NCBI GenBank assembly: GCA_903928045.1
Contig: CAIYPH010000803.1
Span: 1 to 18,582, forward strand
Origin: an uncultured Rhodospirillales bacterium
Lineage (GTDB): Bacteria; Pseudomonadota; Alphaproteobacteria; Acetobacterales; Acetobacteraceae
Length of the DNA: 18,582 bases
Reading direction: 5' to 3'
This document shows positions 15,373 to 18,582 of the stretch, one piece after another. Numbering within the stretch: position 1 is the stretch's first letter; each line of letters opens with the position of its first letter. The notes under the pieces were generated by a model. It saw only the letters and a list, made by a program, of their open reading frames with translations, was not told where the DNA came from and ran no database searches. The translations under genes and the position numbers were made by a program.

Positions 15373-15817
15373 TGGTGCTGGCTCCCTGTCCATCAAGTGC
15401 GGCGATCAGTGCGTGCCACGGCAGCGTGGCGCATTTCACCCGCGAGGGGTACTCGTGTACGGCGGCGAGCGGCTGCATCGGCGCCAGCGCCTCGGCGCAG
15501 TCATCGCAGGCGCCGGTCTGGGCGAGGGTGCGGAAGGCCGCGAACATCGCCTTGGTGTCGTCGGACGACTTGCCGGCCACCGCCTCCACCATCAAATCCG
15601 CGGCGGCCTTGCTGATTTCGCAGCCCCGCGCATCGAAGCCGGTGGCGGCGATGGAGCGGTCCTCGGCGAATTTCACCCAGACCTGCACCCGGTCGCCGCA
15701 CATCGGGTTGTCGCCCTTGGCGGTGACGTCGAACGCCTCCAGCCGGCGCATGTGACGCGGGCGGCGGCCCCGCTCGAGGATGGTGGCGTTGTAGAGGTCG
15801 CGGACGTCTTCGAACAT
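15365..15817 (-). CDS. sufU: Fe-S scaffold / sulfur transfer protein SufU
   Basis: 150 residues of the NifU/IscU-like family. SufU accepts sulfur from SufS. Conserved features are LYNATILERGRRPRH at the N-terminus, Cys in NPMCGDRV, Cys in GFDARGCEISKAAADLM, and Cys in PSRVKCATLPWHAL. The stretch TGACDDCAEALAPMQP between the second and third cysteines is the position of the insertion that separates SufU from IscU; here it carries two extra cysteines. The ATG overlaps the sufS stop by one base (TAATG), indicating coupling. No sufE is present in the window, which fits a SufS-SufU pair. Confidence 0.94.
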   Translation of the reverse strand: MFEDVRDLYNATILERGRRPRHMRRLEAFDVTAKGDNPMCGDRVQVWVKFAEDRSIAATGFDARGCEISKAAADLMVEAVAGKSSDDTKAMFAAFRTLAQTGACDDCAEALAPMQPLAAVHEYPSRVKCATLPWHALIAALDGQGASTSE

Positions 15818-17043
15818 TATTTGAAGAACTCCCGCACCTTGGTCAGCGTATCCGCCAGCACGTCGATTTCCTCGGCCGTCGTGTAGATGCCGAAGCTCGC
15901 CCGCGCGGTGGATTCAAGCCCGAGCCGGCGCATCAGCGGCTCGGCGCAATGATGCCCCGCCCGCACCGCGATGCCGGCGCGATCCAGCAGGGTCGCGATG
16001 TCATGCGCATGGGCGCGATCGAGCGTGAAGCTCACCACCCCGCCGCGATCCTGCGCCCGGCCGATGATGGTCAGCCCATCAACGGCCGACATGCGGGCCA
16101 GCGCATGCTCGGTGAGTTCGGCTTCGTGGGCCGCGATCGCGTCATAGCCGATCGCCTCCACCCAACGGATCGCCGCCTCCAGGCCGATGCCCTCGATTAT
16201 GGCAGGGGTGCCGGCCTCGAACTTATGCGGCACCCGCGCCCAGGTGGATTTCTCGTAGGTGACCGACGAGATCATATCCCCGCCGCCCATCCAGGGCGGC
16301 ATCGCCTCCAGCAGCGCGGCCTTCCCGTAGAGCACGCCAATGCCGGTGGGGCCGTAGAGCTTGTGGCCGGTGAAGACGTAGAAATCGGCGTCCAGTGCCC
16401 GCACATCCACCTTGCGGTGCACCACCGCCTGCGAGCCATCGAGCAGCACCTTGGCGCCATGCGCGTGGGCGATCTGCACGATCCGCTCCGCCGGCGTGTA
16501 GGAGCCGAGCACGTTGGACATGTGGGTGATCGCCACCAGCCCCACCTTCCCGTCCGCGAACAGCGCCTCGTAGGCCGCCATGTCGAGTTCGCCGGCGTCG
16601 GTGATCGGCGCCACCCGCAGCTCGGTGCCGTGCGCGTCGCGCAGCATCTGCCAGGGCACGATGTTGGAGTGGTGCTCCATCGCCGAGATCACCACGGCCT
16701 GGCCGGGCTTCAGCACGCCGCGGCCATAGGAGTGGGCGACGAGGTTGATGCCCTCGGTGGAGTTGCGCACGAAGACGATCTCGTGGCGGTCCCCGGCGTT
16801 GAGCAGCCGGGCGGCGGCATCGCGCGCGGCCTCATAGGCCTCGGTGGTGCGCTCGCTCATCCAGTGCAGGCCGCGATGGATATTCGCGTACTGCGTCTCC
16901 ATCGCGCCGACCATGGCGTCGATCACCGCGCGCGGTTTCTGCGCCGAGGCCGCGCTGTCGAGAAACACGAGGTCCTTGCCGCGCACCTTCTGGCCGAGGA
17001 TGGGGAACTGCGCCCGGATGGCGGTGACGTCGAACTGGCTCAT
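15817..17043 (-). CDS. sufS: Cysteine desulfurase SufS
   Basis: 408 residues, a PLP-dependent type-V-fold enzyme that removes sulfur from cysteine as an enzyme persulfide for Fe-S cluster assembly. PLP Lys228 lies in FTGHKLYGPTGIGVLYG, His125 in SAMEHHSNIVPW stacks on the cofactor, and Asp202 lies in LLDGSQAVVH. The active Cys366 sits in RAGHHCAEPLM, the short-loop form of group II (SufS) enzymes; the numbering is shifted by two from E. coli SufS. The ATG at 17043 overlaps the sufD stop (ATGA), while six further upstream codons to 17061 lack support. Its stop overlaps the start of sufU. The gene lies between the scaffold genes and the sulfur acceptor gene. Confidence 0.97.
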   Translation of the reverse strand: MSQFDVTAIRAQFPILGQKVRGKDLVFLDSAASAQKPRAVIDAMVGAMETQYANIHRGLHWMSERTTEAYEAARDAAARLLNAGDRHEIVFVRNSTEGINLVAHSYGRGVLKPGQAVVISAMEHHSNIVPWQMLRDAHGTELRVAPITDAGELDMAAYEALFADGKVGLVAITHMSNVLGSYTPAERIVQIAHAHGAKVLLDGSQAVVHRKVDVRALDADFYVFTGHKLYGPTGIGVLYGKAALLEAMPPWMGGGDMISSVTYEKSTWARVPHKFEAGTPAIIEGIGLEAAIRWVEAIGYDAIAAHEAELTEHALARMSAVDGLTIIGRAQDRGGVVSFTLDRAHAHDIATLLDRAGIAVRAGHHCAEPLMRRLGLESTARASFGIYTTAEEIDVLADTLTKVREFFK

Positions 17044-18305
17044 GCCTGGCGCTCCCACCACGCGGCGATCGCCGCCTCCATCGCCGCCCGCGCGCCTTCA
17101 TGTTCAATCGGGTCGAGCGCTTCGGAGAGGAATGCGCGCACGAGGATAGTGCGCGCCTGCGCCTCCGGCACGCCGCGGCTGCGCAGGTAGAACAGCTGGT
17201 CGGCATCCAGTTCGCCCACGGTCGCGCCATGGCTGCACTTCACGTCGTCAGCGTAGATTTCGAGCTGCGGCTTGCTGTCGATCTCGGCATCGCCGGAGAG
17301 CAGCAGCGTCTGGTTCATCTGGTAGCCATCGGTCTTCTGCGCGACCCGGGCGACCTCGATCTTGCCCTGGAACACGCCCTTGGAGCGGCCGGTCAGCACG
17401 TTCTTCACGGTCTGGCGGCTCGCAGTCGCCGGCGCGTCATGCCGCACGATGGTGGTGAAATCGCTGTGCTGCACGCCGCCCAGAAGCTGCGCGGCGTTGA
17501 GATGCGCCATCGCCTTCTCGCCCAGCAGCGCCGCATGCACCTCGACGCGGGAGAGCCTGCCGCCGAGGGCGAGGGTGAAACTGTCATAGGTGCCGCGCGC
17601 CTGCACATCGGCCAGCACGGTGGACATATGGAACGCGCCGGCGGCTTCCTGCTGGATGCGCAGATGCGTCAGCGTCGCGTCCTCGGCCACCTCCGCCACC
17701 AGCACCGGGTTGTTGAAATAGACGCCCGTGCCGGCGTTGATCTCCACCAGCGTGAGTTGCGCGCCCGCCCCCAGCACCACGGAATGGCGCGGATGGAAGG
17801 AGACCGGCACGCCATGCGCGTCCGACCCCAGGCTCACCAGCATCACCGAGCCGGCATCCACACCGGGCGCCACGGTGATCGCAGCACCGTCCTCAGCCAG
17901 CATCGCGTTGAGCGCGACCATCTTTTCGCCCAGCGCCACCGAAGGGCCAAACGCCGGCGCGCCAGTGCGCAGCGTGGCGCCGGTCACCGCATCGGAGAGA
18001 TCGGCGCGGAAACGGCCATCGACGAACACCAGGCGCGGCATGCCGAGGTCGGGGAGCGCTGCCAACGCGGCGGCGCAATCGGACAGCAGCACCACCGGCT
18101 CATGGAACGCCACCTCGGTGAGTGGCCGCAGCGCGGTGTAGTGCCAGGCCTCCTCGCGCGGGCCCGGCAGCCCCTGGTGCGCGAAGGCGTCGGCCGCCTC
18201 GGCGCGCTGGATGCTGTCGCCGCCCAGCCGCCCCTTCAGCCCTTCATAGCGCGCACGGAAAGATGCCGCGGACGCCTGCAACGATGTTTGCGACACAGCG
18301 TTCAC
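17040..18305 (-). CDS. sufD: Fe-S assembly scaffold subunit SufD
   Basis: 421 residues, the usual length. SufD forms the SufBCD scaffold with SufB and the ATPase SufC in the cytosol. The N-terminal helical part contains the family signature [16 protein letters not shown]. The central part is the right-handed beta-helix, and the conserved block [20 protein letters not shown] has His359, matching the essential His360 of the E. coli protein. The C-terminus [20 protein letters not shown] binds SufC in known complexes. The start is a GTG at 18305 with GGAGG just upstream; it overlaps the sufC stop by four bases (GTGA). The stop overlaps the sufS start in the same way. Confidence 0.96.
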   Translation of the reverse strand: MNAVSQTSLQASAASFRARYEGLKGRLGGDSIQRAEAADAFAHQGLPGPREEAWHYTALRPLTEVAFHEPVVLLSDCAAALAALPDLGMPRLVFVDGRFRADLSDAVTGATLRTGAPAFGPSVALGEKMVALNAMLAEDGAAITVAPGVDAGSVMLVSLGSDAHGVPVSFHPRHSVVLGAGAQLTLVEINAGTGVYFNNPVLVAEVAEDATLTHLRIQQEAAGAFHMSTVLADVQARGTYDSFTLALGGRLSRVEVHAALLGEKAMAHLNAAQLLGGVQHSDFTTIVRHDAPATASRQTVKNVLTGRSKGVFQGKIEVARVAQKTDGYQMNQTLLLSGDAEIDSKPQLEIYADDVKCSHGATVGELDADQLFYLRSRGVPEAQARTILVRAFLSEALDPIEHEGARAAMEAAIAAWWERQA

Positions 18306-18582
18306 GCCGCCTCCGCCACCACGGCAGCGTAGCCCTGCGCCTCCAGCTCCAGCGCCAGCTCCGGCCCGCCGGAGCGGATGATGCGGCCATTGGCCAGCAC
18401 ATGCACCCGGTCGGGCACGATATGGTCGAGCAGGCGCTGGTAGTGGGTGATCACCACCGCCGAGAAATCCGGACCGCGCAGCGCATTCACCCCGTCAGCG
18501 ACGATCTTCAGCGCATCGATGTCGAGCCCGCTATCGGTTTCGTCGAGAATGGCGAGCTTCGGGCGCAGGATCGCCATCTGCA
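18302..18582 (-). CDS. sufC: Fe-S assembly ATPase SufC, 5' truncated by window edge
   Basis: Only the last 93 or so residues are in the window; the frame stays open at the right edge. SufC is the ABC-type ATPase that drives conformational change in the SufBCD scaffold. Visible are the Walker B and D-loop [17 protein letters not shown], the H-loop [15 protein letters not shown] and the typical SufC ending [20 protein letters not shown]. The Walker A and signature motifs lie outside. The methionine at 18577 is internal, since the family reads QMxIL at this point. Its stop overlaps the sufD start. Confidence 0.95.
   Translation of the reverse strand, partial: QMAILRPKLAILDETDSGLDIDALKIVADGVNALRGPDFSAVVITHYQRLLDHIVPDRVHVLANGRIIRSGGPELALELEAQGYAAVVAEAA

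Noticed and set aside
15949..18332. Two long plus-strand open frames opposite sufS and sufD
   Set aside because: His/Arg/Gly-rich antisense translations; the minus strand encodes an intact, coupled suf operon.

Overview
The window is GC-rich and reads as the chromosome of an alphaproteobacterium. Acetobacteraceae is the likely family, inferred from the suf gene content, the ctc-pth-ychF cluster, the gene styles and a family of T/A-tract palindromic intergenic repeats. Species cannot be named from sequence alone.

Layout. (1) 1-2342, + strand: the 3' part of a large glycine-rich beta-repeat surface or secreted protein. (2) 2343-3160: a palindromic repeat, a well-formed promoter and a small hypothetical gene whose 3' end runs into a second palindromic repeat. 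(3) 3166-5703, - strand: a DUF2339 polytopic membrane protein. (4) 5849-8325, + strand: housekeeping genes rplY/ctc, pth and ychF, with a third palindromic repeat between rplY and pth. (5) 8643-12719, + strand: a tightly coupled signalling module of an OmpR-type response regulator, a receiver protein with an unrecognised C-terminal domain, and a membrane Cache-PAS-PAS histidine kinase. A perfect 25-bp direct repeat (8423-8447 and 12900-12924) brackets this module. (6) 13026-13663: a decayed GDP-L-fucose synthase gene with an internal deletion and two frameshifts. (7) 13756-18582, - strand: an iron-sulfur assembly operon, transcribed sufC-sufD-sufS-sufU-sufT-sufA and then cysE; sufC is cut by the window edge. 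Neighbouring suf reading frames overlap or nearly touch, which implies translational coupling.

How the genes work together. cysE makes O-acetylserine, the precursor of cysteine, and cysteine is the sulfur donor used by SufS. SufS passes persulfide sulfur to SufU, SufC and SufD belong to the SufBCD scaffold (sufB would lie beyond the right edge), and SufA and SufT act in carrier and maturation steps. The three-gene signalling module looks self-contained: one membrane sensor kinase and two receivers, one with a DNA-binding output and one with an unknown output. It sits between repeats and next to a broken gene, so it resembles an accessory insertion.

Most unusual points: the unknown output domain of the second receiver, the exact 25-bp repeat around the module, the arm-conserved palindromic repeat family with variable centres, and a cluster of single-base indels that breaks the fucose synthase gene and apparently shortens the C-terminus of CysE.
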